Below are positions 55,427-64,000 of a stretch of DNA of 64,000 nt, in pieces; position 1 is the first letter of the stretch, and the number at the start of each line of letters is the position of its first letter. The position numbers and the translations under genes are program-made. Source of the stretch: Xanthomarina sp. F1114 (GTDB lineage Bacteria; Bacteroidota; Bacteroidia; Flavobacteriales; Flavobacteriaceae); NCBI RefSeq assembly GCF_026410255.1, contig NZ_JAPMLL010000001.1, forward strand, positions 124,001-188,000, read 5' to 3'. The notes beneath the pieces were generated by a model that saw only the letters and a list, made by a program, of their open reading frames with translations, did not search any database and was not told the origin of the DNA.

Positions 55427-56743
55427 TTACAATTTAGATGGGCTCTCTGTCCTTTTAGAGTTAATTAGTAAAATAAAGTATCCAATAATAGCAGATACTA
55501 AGGATCCTAACAAAATTCCAATCTTAGCCGAATCGACATAGGCTGGTGTATTTAAAAACGCCAGACTTGCAATAAAAATAGCCATTGTAAACCCGATACC
55601 TGCTAAAAACCCTACACCAACAATATGTGCATTATTAATATCTGAAGGAACGGTAATAATTTTTAACTTTTTCGAAATAAGGACCACAGCTGTTACGCCA
55701 ATACTTTTTCCTAAAACCAAACTAACTACAAGAGTTAAAACAAGCTCCCAGTTTAAGTGATATTCACTATTAAACGAGACGCCAGCATTAGCTAAGGCAA
55801 AAAGTGGGATAATAAAAAAGGCTACCCAATCATGTAATTTATGCTCCAGTTGCTGTAATGGCGATTGATATTTACTTGTCCAATCTTGTAAGTTATCTAT
55901 TTGATTTATTTGCTCTTTAGACAGAATGGGTTGTTGCAAAACAGATGCAATTCTCAAATCTTTAATAATGGTTTCTAAGCTACTTATATAAGATTTTGTA
56001 GTAATATTTTGTTGAATAGGAATAGCAAAAGCTAATAAGATTCCCGCAATAGTTGGATGAATTCCAGATTTAAGAAACAATACCCAAATAACTATTCCAA
56101 CTACAAGAAATAAAGACTTGAAATAAAGATCTTTATAAGATAATAAGTATAATAAAACAAGTAATCCAAGTGCAATAAGTAATAAGTTAACTTCTATATT
56201 ACCACTATAAAACAGGGCTATTACTAATACTGCTCCAATATCGTCTACAATAGCAAATGCCATTAAAAATAACTTTAAACTTAAAGGTACCCGATTTCCC
56301 AACACGTTAAGTACAGCCAAGGCAAAAGCAATATCTGTTGCCATAGGTATTCCCCAACCATGTACGGTATCTGGACTATGGTTTAAGCCTAAGTAAAACA
56401 ACACAGGAATTACCATCCCACCAATAGCTCCTACTAACGGGAAAGCTAATTTTCTAACAGAATTTAGTTCTCCTATTAAAAATTCACGTTTTATTTCTAA
56501 TCCAATTAGGAAAAAGAAAATAGCCATTAACCCATCGTTAATCCATAAAATTAGGGGTTTATTTATTTCAAATGTTTCGCTTGTAAATCCAAGTTGATAT
56601 TGCCATAACTCGTGATAGCTCTCACTCCAAGGAGAATTTGCCCAAATTAAAGCTATAATTGTTGCTCCTAAAAGTAAAAAACCACTTAGGCTTTCAACTT
56701 TCATAAACTTTTGTAAAGGGGATAAAATGGTTCTTTTTGACAT
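55427..56743 (-). CDS. nhaA: Na+/H+ antiporter NhaA
   Basis: 438 residues, inner membrane, 12 helices. It exchanges sodium for protons, helping with salt and alkaline stress. The TM5 Asp pair is present in MAFAIVDDIGAVLVIALFYSG, and TDIAFALAVLNVLGNRVP is the usual TM4 block. The long hydrophilic loop at about 250-310 (ETIIKDLRIASVL to HDWVAFF) is typical of Bacteroidota NhaA. Monocistronic. Confidence 0.95.
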   Translation of the reverse strand: MSKRTILSPLQKFMKVESLSGFLLLGATIIALIWANSPWSESYHELWQYQLGFTSETFEINKPLILWINDGLMAIFFFLIGLEIKREFLIGELNSVRKLAFPLVGAIGGMVIPVLFYLGLNHSPDTVHGWGIPMATDIAFALAVLNVLGNRVPLSLKLFLMAFAIVDDIGAVLVIALFYSGNIEVNLLLIALGLLVLLYLLSYKDLYFKSLFLVVGIVIWVLFLKSGIHPTIAGILLAFAIPIQQNITTKSYISSLETIIKDLRIASVLQQPILSKEQINQIDNLQDWTSKYQSPLQQLEHKLHDWVAFFIIPLFALANAGVSFNSEYHLNWELVLTLVVSLVLGKSIGVTAVVLISKKLKIITVPSDINNAHIVGVGFLAGIGFTMAIFIASLAFLNTPAYVDSAKIGILLGSLVSAIIGYFILLINSKRTESPSKL

Positions 56744-56936
56744 ATACGTATGGTCTTATGATGAATTAGGATAAACCTATTATTTTAATTGTTGGACGTT
56801 AAAATCCTTATAACTTTTGATAGAAAAACAAATCAATATACTGCTTCTTAAAAAGAAAAGCAATTGTTAATAGTAACACATAGTCTTAGTGTTATCTCGA
56901 AACTACATTTATAAACTTACTATAAATTTACAAATA

Positions 56937-57239
56937 TTATACAGAAAACCTTGGTGGGGGCAATATTGTTTTCAATGCATAAGTAATGTATCTATCTAAA
57001 TAATAACTATGATATTTTTTTTTTTGAAGTTTTAAAACACTTCCTGTAGGATCTATAATAGAAAAGAATGGGATGACTTTTTGTTGTGAAGTATCATGGC
57101 CATTGCTACTCTCTTCTTCATTCAAACTATAAAATACGGTAATATCGAACGATTTATCTATAACGGTTATCACCAAAGGTGCTGCCATTAATAAGGTAAG
57201 GATTAAAGTAAAATAAATGGAAATTGTAGTCTTCTTCAT
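56937..57239 (-). CDS. Small membrane-anchored protein of unknown function
   Basis: 100 residues with one N-terminal helix (about 7-27; FTLILTLLMAAPLVITVI) and a polar, basic rest ending PPPRFSV. It has no domain I recognise. TATCTTTG on the minus strand at 57270-57263 gives it its own -7 box, so it is not merely the tail of the Bat operon 64 bases upstream. It could be a signal peptide or a membrane anchor. Confidence 0.65.
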   Translation of the reverse strand: MKKTTISIYFTLILTLLMAAPLVITVIDKSFDITVFYSLNEEESSNGHDTSQQKVIPFFSIIDPTGSVLKLQKKKYHSYYLDRYITYALKTILPPPRFSV

Positions 57240-57262
57240 TCAATATTCTAAAAAATGAACTT

Positions 57263-57270
57263 CAAAGATA
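57263..57270 (-). promoter_or_regulatory. -7 box of the 100-residue gene
   Basis: Minus-strand TATCTTTG, 24 bases from the ATG at 57239. The -33 region shows no TTG. Confidence 0.45.
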
Positions 57271-57303
57271 CAATTTGAATTTTTTTTATCTGTTAAATAA
57301 AAA

Positions 57304-58053
57304 TTAAAGTGCCTTAATATCTTCTTTAACAATCCACCCAGTTTTTCCATCTGAAAGCTTTATTTTCTTCCAATTGTTAACTGTATCTAGAATTTGAACT
57401 TTGGTACCTTCATGAAGAATAAAGGCTTCTGAACTGCGCAAATTAGGTTCGCTCTTAACTTGGCTTTCTTGAACAAAAACAATGGCAGGTCTATCTTTTT
57501 TATCTAAATTAGATTTATGAAAAGCCAACGATAAACTGAGGCAAGCTATAATTAAGAAAGCCATACTAGCAACAAAAGACAAGCGTTTCTTAGCTGTAGA
57601 ATAAGCAAAATAATAGCTTAAGAACACCAGAACAAAAAGTAAAACAAAAGCTATAGATATTTTTGCCCAGGTATCAAAACTAAAGGTGTTACTTAGGTTT
57701 TTTAAATATCGGGAAAGTCCAACCTCAGGCACAGAATCAATAGCATCTATGGTCATGTTTTTTGCAAAAGCTGCGTTATTTTTAATATCCTTATCGTTTG
57801 GTGCTAATTGCAGTGCTTTTTCGTAATAATAAATACTTGGTGCAATATGATTTAATTTATAATGCGCATTTGCCATATTATAATACAGGGCAGCAGAGTG
57901 CTCGCCATTGTTTAAAATAGCTTCATACTTTAAGATGGCTTGATCGTAATCTCCTTCGTTATAAAGAGCATTTCCTTGCTCGAACAAGGATGTATTTTGA
58001 GCAAAGCACACACTAGAAAATATAAAAAATATGCTGTAAATTATCTGTTTCAT
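57304..58053 (-). CDS. batE: BatE-like TPR and SH3 domain protein
   Basis: 249 residues. Signal peptide to about 18 (VCFAQ), TPR repeats (19-100; YNEGDYDQAILKYEAIL, YYYEKALQLAPNDKDI), two membrane segments (about 134-152 and 160-178) and a bacterial SH3 domain (about 185-249; VQESQVKSEPNLRSSEAFILHEGTKVQIL in parts). In the Bacteroidota Bat system it is a periplasmic-side scaffold protein. Last of the bat genes, 66 bases after batD. Confidence 0.85.
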   Translation of the reverse strand: MKQIIYSIFFIFSSVCFAQNTSLFEQGNALYNEGDYDQAILKYEAILNNGEHSAALYYNMANAHYKLNHIAPSIYYYEKALQLAPNDKDIKNNAAFAKNMTIDAIDSVPEVGLSRYLKNLSNTFSFDTWAKISIAFVLLFVLVFLSYYFAYSTAKKRLSFVASMAFLIIACLSLSLAFHKSNLDKKDRPAIVFVQESQVKSEPNLRSSEAFILHEGTKVQILDTVNNWKKIKLSDGKTGWIVKEDIKAL

Positions 58054-58119
58054 TACTATATGGTACTAATAAGAGAATCTGTTTTTTATTTAAAAACTCT
58101 TACTTATCAGAATTTCTGA

Positions 58120-59901
58120 TTATTTAATTTGTTTATCTATTGCCGAAATTGTTTTAGCTGCTTTACTATAATCTTGCTGCATCTCTACATTGGTTATTGG
58201 TGTATAACGTGCTAATTCGCAATTTTCTAAAATTTCATCAAACTCCATAACAACCTCCTTATCTACTTCTCTTTCTAACAACAGCGTTTCAATTCTGTCT
58301 TTACTCATTTCGCTGGTTTCAATTTGGAGTTTAGCTTTCAAGTAATTATGCAAAGCTTTCTCTAAGGCTACATAAAATGCTTCTTTATTACCTAAGGCTT
58401 TTTTAGCTTCACCTAAATAACGTTTTGCTAGCTTATCTGCTTTTCTTGTTTTGTTACCTAAAACATCGGCATCACGAACTTGTTTTTTCTTTCTAACTAC
58501 AATAGCTAGAGGAATGGCTAAAAGTGGTAAGAGTAAACTAGTCCAAAAACCAGTAGTTTTAAAAAAATGATTTGGGTTTACAGATTGAAAATTAGCATCT
58601 GTTTTTATAAATGCAAATTGTTGGTCGCTTACCACAACAGGTTGTTTCCCACTATTTACATTGGCTATATTATTATCTGAAGCAGTTGTATTTGTTGGGC
58701 CTTCCAATACATTAATTATTATTTCGCCAGAAGAAATACGTTTATACGTTTCTGTTTTTAAATCGAAATAAGAAAAGGAAATCGTTGGAATTGGGTATTT
58801 ACCTTTATATTGTGGCACAATAGTATAACTGTCTGAAATACTACCTTGCATTCCACCCAAATTGGTCACTACATTCTCGCTGTGTTCAGGCTCATAAACT
58901 TCTAAAGAGCTAGGCAAATTAAGTTTAGGAGTTTGAAATAACCTCAAGTTTCCTTTTCCTTTTACTTCTACAGTAGCTTGTAAAGACTCTGAAGCATTTA
59001 ATTCAGATTTTGAAGTTATTACATTGAACTCAAAATCGCCAACAGCTCCAGTAAAATCAGTTGGTTTACCTTCCATTGGTAGTGGCTTAACATCTATTGT
59101 TCTACTGCCAGCAGAAACTGTTCTATGGGCTTGAGTCATTAATCTTGCTCCAAAAATATCCCGTCTGTTTGTTGGAACTTCTACCGTTATATCTAAACTT
59201 AAAGGCTCTATTTCTAATTTTCCTGTTTTCTGAGGGTAGAGAACTGTTTTTCTTAAAACTACATATCTATAATCCTCGCCTTTATAGGTTCCATTCTGAA
59301 CTTTAAGATTCTTAATATCTATATTCTGACTCCAAAAGTCGTTAAACCTTGGGTTGTCTATTTCTCTCCAGTTTCTAACTCCTGTATTTGGTGCTACATA
59401 AAGTTTGTATACAACCGTAATGGCTTCATTTAAATAAGGCTTATTTTTAGAAACCTCAGCTACCAAATGAATGCTATTGGCAGCAATAGCATCTGGATTA
59501 TTATCGTCGTTAGGTCTATCTACAGCAGAGGTTACCACAACTGTTTGAGGAGTTGTTTTATAGACGTTTCCATCTATTTCGATGGTTGCTTGTTTCAAGG
59601 TAAAAGAACCTCTCTTTTTGGGAGAAAGAAAGTAACTATAGGTTTTCTTATAAGTTCTTTTTCCATTCATCCAAGAGGTACTAACAGCTTGATTAGGACC
59701 ACCAACAACATTAAAACCCGCAAAATCTGGAGGATTAAAATTGTCTCCATCTTTATTCATTTCGAAATCAATACGCAATCTCTCGTTTATACCAAGTTTC
59801 TTTTTGCTCAATTTAGCCTCAAAAGTAACCTGAGCACTAACTAAACTTGTACTTAATACAATTAGTAATATTGATATGTGTTTTAATAATTTCATTTCCA
59901 T
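58120..59901 (-). CDS. batD: BatD-family protein
   Basis: 593 residues. Signal peptide to about 23 (LVSAQ), several Ig-like beta domains (25-410) and one C-terminal membrane segment (about 445-468), then a cytosolic tail of about 120 residues rich in helix. The family name comes from the Bacteroides aerotolerance operon. Start at 59901 or, two codons later, at 59895 cannot be separated. 80 bases lie between it and batC. Confidence 0.9.
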   Translation of the reverse strand: MEMKLLKHISILLIVLSTSLVSAQVTFEAKLSKKKLGINERLRIDFEMNKDGDNFNPPDFAGFNVVGGPNQAVSTSWMNGKRTYKKTYSYFLSPKKRGSFTLKQATIEIDGNVYKTTPQTVVVTSAVDRPNDDNNPDAIAANSIHLVAEVSKNKPYLNEAITVVYKLYVAPNTGVRNWREIDNPRFNDFWSQNIDIKNLKVQNGTYKGEDYRYVVLRKTVLYPQKTGKLEIEPLSLDITVEVPTNRRDIFGARLMTQAHRTVSAGSRTIDVKPLPMEGKPTDFTGAVGDFEFNVITSKSELNASESLQATVEVKGKGNLRLFQTPKLNLPSSLEVYEPEHSENVVTNLGGMQGSISDSYTIVPQYKGKYPIPTISFSYFDLKTETYKRISSGEIIINVLEGPTNTTASDNNIANVNSGKQPVVVSDQQFAFIKTDANFQSVNPNHFFKTTGFWTSLLLPLLAIPLAIVVRKKKQVRDADVLGNKTRKADKLAKRYLGEAKKALGNKEAFYVALEKALHNYLKAKLQIETSEMSKDRIETLLLEREVDKEVVMEFDEILENCELARYTPITNVEMQQDYSKAAKTISAIDKQIK

Positions 59902-59981
59902 TAGTCCTTTTTAATATCGGACATCTTTAATCCAATTTCTACAATCTTACTTTTATAGACTCTATTAACTTTGTTCTTATT

Positions 59982-60839
59982 TTACCAATCTTTCTCAGAT
60001 TCTACTTTAACACCTTTTTGCTTCTCAGCATTCATTTTTTCCTGAACCTTTTGCTCTTGATTATTCATAGCTTCTAGCAGGTTTTTAACCTGTTGTGGAG
60101 AGAGCTGTCCAGGTTTTTGTTCAGGCTTTTGTTGGTCTTGTTTCTCATCCTTGCCTTTACCTTGGTTCTCATCTTCCTTAGGTTTACCTTCATCGTCTTT
60201 CTCGTCGTCGCCTTCTTTTTTATCTTGATCGCCTTGGTCTTTATTATCTTCTTTGTTATCGCCTTTGTCCTGATCTTTATTATCCTGATTCTCATCCTGA
60301 TTTTCATCTTGATTCTGGTCCTGATCCTTATCTCTGTTCTGATCGTCTTTATTATCGTCTGGCTGCTCGTTCTTTTGCTGTTCAGCACATTCCTTAGCTA
60401 AACCAAAGTTATAACGGGTTTCATCGTCTGAAGGATTATTTCTTAAAGCACTTTTATAGGCTTCAACTGCTTCTTTACATCTCTTTTCTTTCATTAATAT
60501 ATTTCCAATATTATGAAAGGCTTTGTGTTTTTCTTCTTTTGAAGTTGCGCTTTTTACAGCTTGTTGCAAACGGAATAAAGCTTCGGTATAATTTTCGTTT
60601 TTATAATATGAAGTTCCAAGGTTATAAGCTCCAGCAACAGATGAAGATTGCTCTGAAAGTGCTTGTCTATAGGCCATTTCTGCTGAAACAAAATCGTCGT
60701 TTACAGCTTTTTCATTACCTTCAAACACATAATTATTCGCCTTCTTTAAAGCCAATAACGCCTCCTTTTCTTTGTCCTTGTCTTGAGCAAAACTGGAAAT
60801 AGACAGGATAGTCAATATGTAAACAAATACATGTTTCAT
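59982..60839 (-). CDS. batC: BatC-like TPR protein with a highly acidic low-complexity tail
   Basis: 285 residues. Signal peptide to about 18 (SSFAQ), TPR repeats at about 20-150 (AEMAYRQALSEQSSSVAGAYNLGTSYYKNENY in parts), then a tail (about 155-245) made almost only of D, E, K, N and Q with short repeats such as DQNQDENQDENQ. It ends with a polar helix (QKVQEKMNAEKQKG). TPR proteins with this kind of tail are usual in Bat operons. The tail's repeats could vary in number between strains. It lies between batB and batD. Confidence 0.87.
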   Translation of the reverse strand: MKHVFVYILTILSISSFAQDKDKEKEALLALKKANNYVFEGNEKAVNDDFVSAEMAYRQALSEQSSSVAGAYNLGTSYYKNENYTEALFRLQQAVKSATSKEEKHKAFHNIGNILMKEKRCKEAVEAYKSALRNNPSDDETRYNFGLAKECAEQQKNEQPDDNKDDQNRDKDQDQNQDENQDENQDNKDQDKGDNKEDNKDQGDQDKKEGDDEKDDEGKPKEDENQGKGKDEKQDQQKPEQKPGQLSPQQVKNLLEAMNNQEQKVQEKMNAEKQKGVKVESEKDW

Positions 60840-60951
60840 TTAAATTCTACTCTTTTTCTTTAGCAACATCTAATATATAAAATGGATACACGTCTGATAG
60901 TTAAAGGTTTTATAAAATTTCTTATTTCCATAGAACGATTAATTAACAGAC

Positions 60952-61989
60952 TTAAAAGTTCTCGTTGAATAAATTTAGTTTCTTTAACCAGGATGTTTTT
61001 CTATCCAATAAAAATATATCTAAAAATAATAAGGCCAAAGCAATTACTAAAAACCAATGAAATTGGTCTTTGAAATCTGCAAATTGCTTAGCTTCAAATT
61101 CTGTTTTATCCATATTATTTAGAATATCCCGGATGGTTTCAACAACCTCATTTGTGTTTTGACCATTAATATATACGCCATCTGCTTCTTTGGCTATGGC
61201 TTTTAGCGTATTTTCGTCTAAACGTGTAATAACCGTTTCTCCTTGTGAGTCTTTCTTATAATTTAAAACTATCCCATTTTTTTTAATAGGAATGGGACCT
61301 CCTTTTGTTTGGCCTACCCCAATTGTAAAAATCCGGATTCCTTCTTCATATGCTTCTTTAGCTGTTTCTACAGTTCCTTCTCCATGATCTTCCCCATCGG
61401 AAATAATAATTAAAACCCGATTGGTTTCCTCCTCATCATCAAAATAGGTTTTAGATAAATCAATAGCTTCGTTTATGGCGGTTCCTTGCGAAGACAGCAT
61501 ATCTGTATTCATGTTTTGCAAGAACATTTTTGCCGATGCATAATCTGTAGTAATTGGTAATTGTGGAAAAGCTTTTCCTGCATACGCAATAATTCCAACA
61601 CGATCGCTCGCCAGATTATTGATTATTTGTGTAACTAATTGTTTGGTTTTTTCTAATCTATTAGGCGCAATATCTTCGGCCAACATACTTTTTGAAACAT
61701 CAATTGCAAAAACAACATCTACGCCTTCGCGTTTTACAGTTTCTAATTTTGTTCCAACTTTTGGGTTTACCAAGGCTATACTTAAAGAAGCTATAGCTAA
61801 ACAAATAACCAAAAGCTTTAAAACACTTTTAAACAGTGATTGATCGGGGCTTAATCTTTTTAATAACTGTTTATCCGCGAATTTCTTCTGGGCGTGACGT
61901 TTCCATACTTGAAGCAACAAAAAGAATAGGATTATTACAGGAATAACCGCTAATACCCAAAACCATATTTTTTCTTCTAATTGATACAT
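60952..61989 (-). CDS. batB: BatB-like VWA membrane protein
   Basis: 345 residues. N-terminal helices (about 8-25 and 55-73), a von Willebrand A domain (about 88-290) with the metal site DVSKSM and T-x-D-type residues, and a C-terminal helix (about 310-330). VWA domains of Bat proteins are thought to work with MoxR ATPases in maturation or stress response. Paralogous to batA beside it. 112 bases separate it from batC. Confidence 0.9.
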   Translation of the reverse strand: MYQLEEKIWFWVLAVIPVIILFFLLLQVWKRHAQKKFADKQLLKRLSPDQSLFKSVLKLLVICLAIASLSIALVNPKVGTKLETVKREGVDVVFAIDVSKSMLAEDIAPNRLEKTKQLVTQIINNLASDRVGIIAYAGKAFPQLPITTDYASAKMFLQNMNTDMLSSQGTAINEAIDLSKTYFDDEEETNRVLIIISDGEDHGEGTVETAKEAYEEGIRIFTIGVGQTKGGPIPIKKNGIVLNYKKDSQGETVITRLDENTLKAIAKEADGVYINGQNTNEVVETIRDILNNMDKTEFEAKQFADFKDQFHWFLVIALALLFLDIFLLDRKTSWLKKLNLFNENF

Positions 61990-62056
61990 TAATTGTTTAT
62001 CTGTTTGTCGTGGAGTTAATAAACCACGAGTGTCCGATTATTAATTTTTTCAATAT

Positions 62057-63061
62057 TTACACGAAACTCCTGAAAATTGTAAATCTTAATAGTAATTCGA
62101 AAAGCAATAATATTCCAGCCAATAAGACTAATGGTCTAAATTTTTCTTCGTAATTATAATATTTAAATTCTTCGATATTTGTTTTTTCAAGCTTATTGAT
62201 TTCATCGTAAATTTCTTCAAGCTTTTTGTTATCGGTAGCTCTAAAATATTTTCCACCTGTAACATCGGCTATTTCCTGTAATAGTTTTTCGTCTATTTCT
62301 ACTTGGGCACGACCGTATTGAAATTGTCCGTTTGGTAAAAGTGCCATTGGCGTTAATGCCATGCCATTGGTTCCTATTCCAATGGTATAAGTTTTAATTC
62401 CAAATTCTACAGCCAACTCGCTAGCTGTTCTAGGTTCTATAAATCCAGAATTATTTACACCATCTGTAAGCAGGATTATAATTTTACTTTTAGCCTCACT
62501 GTCTTTTAAACGGTTTACCGAAGTTGCCAAGCCCATTCCAATAGCTGTTCCACCTTCAATAATAGTACTGTATTTTATATCGACTAAAGCTCTAAGCACT
62601 AATGCCTTATCGCTAGTAATAGGTGTTTTTGTATAACTCTCTCCAGCATATTCCACCAAGCCTATTCTATCGTTTGGTCTTTCTTTTATAAACTCTGCTG
62701 CTACATCTTTTAAGGCTTCCAGTCTATTTGGTTTTAAGTCTTTAGCCAACATACTTGCAGAAACGTCTATAGCCATAACAATATCAATACCTCGAGTGGT
62801 TTTTGTTTTTGTGGACACATCTACGGTTCTAGGTCTGGCCAATGCTGTAATTATTAATGCCAAAACTAATAAGCGCAAAACAAAAAGTATATGTTTCAAT
62901 TTTGGCAATAAAGAATTACCAGTTTTAAAACCTTTTAAACTCGATATTTTAAGCTCGGCCGTTTGTTTTTTAAATTTAAAAACATACCAAAGCAAGGCTA
63001 AAGGAAGCAGTAAAAACAACCAGAAATATTCTTTATTTACAAATTCAATTCCTTCAAACAT
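62057..63061 (-). CDS. batA: BatA-like VWA membrane protein
   Basis: 334 residues. Helices at about 10-28 and 58-76, then a VWA domain (about 90-285) with the MIDAS motif DVSASM (DxSxS) and the usual TDGVNNSG region. A last helix lies at about 310-328. Its ATG shares a base with the stop codon of the preceding gene (TAATG), so translation is coupled. Closely resembles batB in layout. Confidence 0.92.
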   Translation of the reverse strand: MFEGIEFVNKEYFWLFLLLPLALLWYVFKFKKQTAELKISSLKGFKTGNSLLPKLKHILFVLRLLVLALIITALARPRTVDVSTKTKTTRGIDIVMAIDVSASMLAKDLKPNRLEALKDVAAEFIKERPNDRIGLVEYAGESYTKTPITSDKALVLRALVDIKYSTIIEGGTAIGMGLATSVNRLKDSEAKSKIIILLTDGVNNSGFIEPRTASELAVEFGIKTYTIGIGTNGMALTPMALLPNGQFQYGRAQVEIDEKLLQEIADVTGGKYFRATDNKKLEEIYDEINKLEKTNIEEFKYYNYEEKFRPLVLLAGILLLFELLLRFTIFRSFV

Positions 63062-64000
63062 TATTGATCTGTTTTTTTAAGTTCTATTGAATTAATGACT
63101 CTCTCGGATATTTTTTCAGCATAAGTATCGCCCGTTTTCCAAACAAGCAAAATTTGCTGTAACACCACTTTATTTTCTGAAACAAACTGAAGTAACGCGT
63201 AGTTGCCTTCATAAAAACCATTAGAATTTAACCTAGGAATATTTAAGGTTCCAAAAGTTTTTAAGCCTTCCGCTCCATTTGGAGTTATATACTCTTCCTG
63301 TTTTACAAAAATATCTGTAATTCCTCCTTTTTCCAGAGTATTTAAACTTTCTGCTGCTACCTTTTGTAAATCAATATCTTTCTTTTCAGATTCCTCTCCT
63401 TCATGCTTAAAAGTTGTTGTACTAACATTTATATAGAAATTATCTTGAAAGGTTCCAAATACAAAAGCTGAAGTTTCTAACTGTGCTTTAATATCTTCAG
63501 GAACCGGAGGATTATCGCGTTTTAAAACGTGTGGTGTAGAAATGTCTATTGGAGGTACTCCATATTCACTTCTTACCCATTGTCCTTCTAAAAGCTCCTT
63601 ACTGTCGTTACCCAAAATGGTATCTGTTACATAGCCAAAACCATATTTTACACCAAAACCTACAAAAACAGCAATAAGCACTAAAACTGCCGCTAAACTT
63701 GTAAGAACTATTTTTCTACGTTTCTTTTTACGCTCTAGATTATCTTTGTACTCTTGATCTAATAATTTTTCTTCTTCCGTTGGTTCAGGAAGTACTTCTT
63801 TTACATGATCAATTTCTAAATCGATAGTATTTCTATCTAGTTTTGCTAGCTCGATATCTGGAGCAGATTTTGCAAACTTCACCAAATCGGCACGTTTAAA
63901 AATGCTTTCTAAGTTTCCAAGTGTTTCTTTACTTAAGTCTATTTGATTTCCTTCTTTTAAAAGGTTTAGTCTTGTAATTAGCTCATCGGTTGTGCTTTCT
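63061..64000 (-). CDS. Membrane-anchored protein upstream of batA, truncated at the window edge
   Basis: At least 312 residues are in the window. The reading frame stays open on the minus strand to 63999, 38 codons past the first Met/Leu-type codon at 63885 (TTG there codes Leu within the gene). The true start is therefore outside. Visible parts: an acidic stretch (LPEPTEEEKLLDQEY), a basic patch KKKRRK, one strong helix (about 38+48 to 38+75; TSLAAVLVLIAVFVGFG), then a periplasmic or outer domain of about 190 residues. Function unknown; position suggests a role with the Bat system, between MoxR/DUF58 genes and batA. Confidence 0.8.
   Translation of the reverse strand, partial: ESTTDELITRLNLLKEGNQIDLSKETLGNLESIFKRADLVKFAKSAPDIELAKLDRNTIDLEIDHVKEVLPEPTEEEKLLDQEYKDNLERKKKRRKIVLTSLAAVLVLIAVFVGFGVKYGFGYVTDTILGNDSKELLEGQWVRSEYGVPPIDISTPHVLKRDNPPVPEDIKAQLETSAFVFGTFQDNFYINVSTTTFKHEGEESEKKDIDLQKVAAESLNTLEKGGITDIFVKQEEYITPNGAEGLKTFGTLNIPRLNSNGFYEGNYALLQFVSENKVVLQQILLVWKTGDTYAEKISERVINSIELKKTDQ

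Noticed and set aside
60093-60401. A 102-residue very hydrophobic frame on the plus strand that looks like a multi-helix membrane protein.
   Set aside because: It is the mirror of the Asp/Asn/Lys/Gln-rich batC tail; antisense of such codons gives Ile/Leu/Phe/Val. No promoter or separate support.

Overview
This window is chromosomal DNA of a low-GC member of the Bacteroidota, almost certainly a marine-type Flavobacteriaceae. The support is the gene content: three TonB-dependent receptors, PorZ and a C-terminal type IX secretion (T9SS) sorting domain, a Bat (aerotolerance) operon, atpD-atpC as a detached pair, HmuY and DUF6607 proteins, and conserved flavobacterial orphans. Promoters fit the Bacteroidota pattern (-7 box TAnnTTTG), and Shine-Dalgarno sites are rare. 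I see no rRNA, tRNA, CRISPR array, prophage or insertion sequence. Almost all of it is ordered core genome, so the unusual signals are mostly operators, small repeats and one redox/metal-uptake locus.

Layout. 1-4.6 kb: a TonB-dependent receptor and an SGNH/GDSL lipoprotein. 4.6-6.7 kb: ATP synthase beta and epsilon. 6.7-9.8 kb: sodium:solute symporter, an orphan UmuD-like S24 protein and RecX, with an inverted repeat and an 11-bp tandem repeat between the last two. 9.9-14 kb: a 1383-residue T9SS cargo protein. 14.2-19.7 kb: a haem-type TonB receptor, recO and porZ on the minus strand. 20.2-31.4 kb: an outer-membrane-type protein, a cystathionine gamma-synthase/lyase, DUF3298 and DinB proteins, ArsC-like plus EamA, a thioesterase, yicC-gmk-nadD, a second EamA transporter, a JmjC-like cupin, DUF2007 and bioF. 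31.5-37.4 kb: an M61 peptidase, a small barrel protein, a BON-LysM protein, a lipoprotein, gpsA, a decayed palindromic repeat and an orphan. 37.5-43.7 kb: an RND efflux operon led by a GbsR/MarR-type regulator with a palindrome in its promoter. 43.8-46 kb: pheS, an orphan and cvpA. 46-54.6 kb: a divergent haem/iron locus. 54.6-64 kb: carbonic anhydrase, nhaA, a small protein, and batE-D-C-B-A with an upstream gene that runs off the window.

The most interesting region is 46,008-54,553. On the plus strand are a TonB receptor with a haem-receptor-like signature and an HmuY-type lipoprotein. Divergent from them are DUF6607, a secreted ankyrin protein, a secreted DUF2271 protein and a PepSY-flavodoxin-FNR fusion. 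The DUF2271 protein carries DAITGAT, which fits the motif where ApbE attaches FMN covalently. I propose an electron path from cytosolic NAD(P)H through the membrane fusion protein to a periplasmic flavinylated carrier, serving reductive release or handling of iron or haem. A Fur-box-like dyad lies in the shared promoter region.

A second lead is regulatory. The palindrome TTATGCAYGYATAA occurs twice, upstream of the receptor/SGNH-hydrolase pair and over the -33 region of an acyl-CoA thioesterase, which suggests a shared lipid-related regulon.
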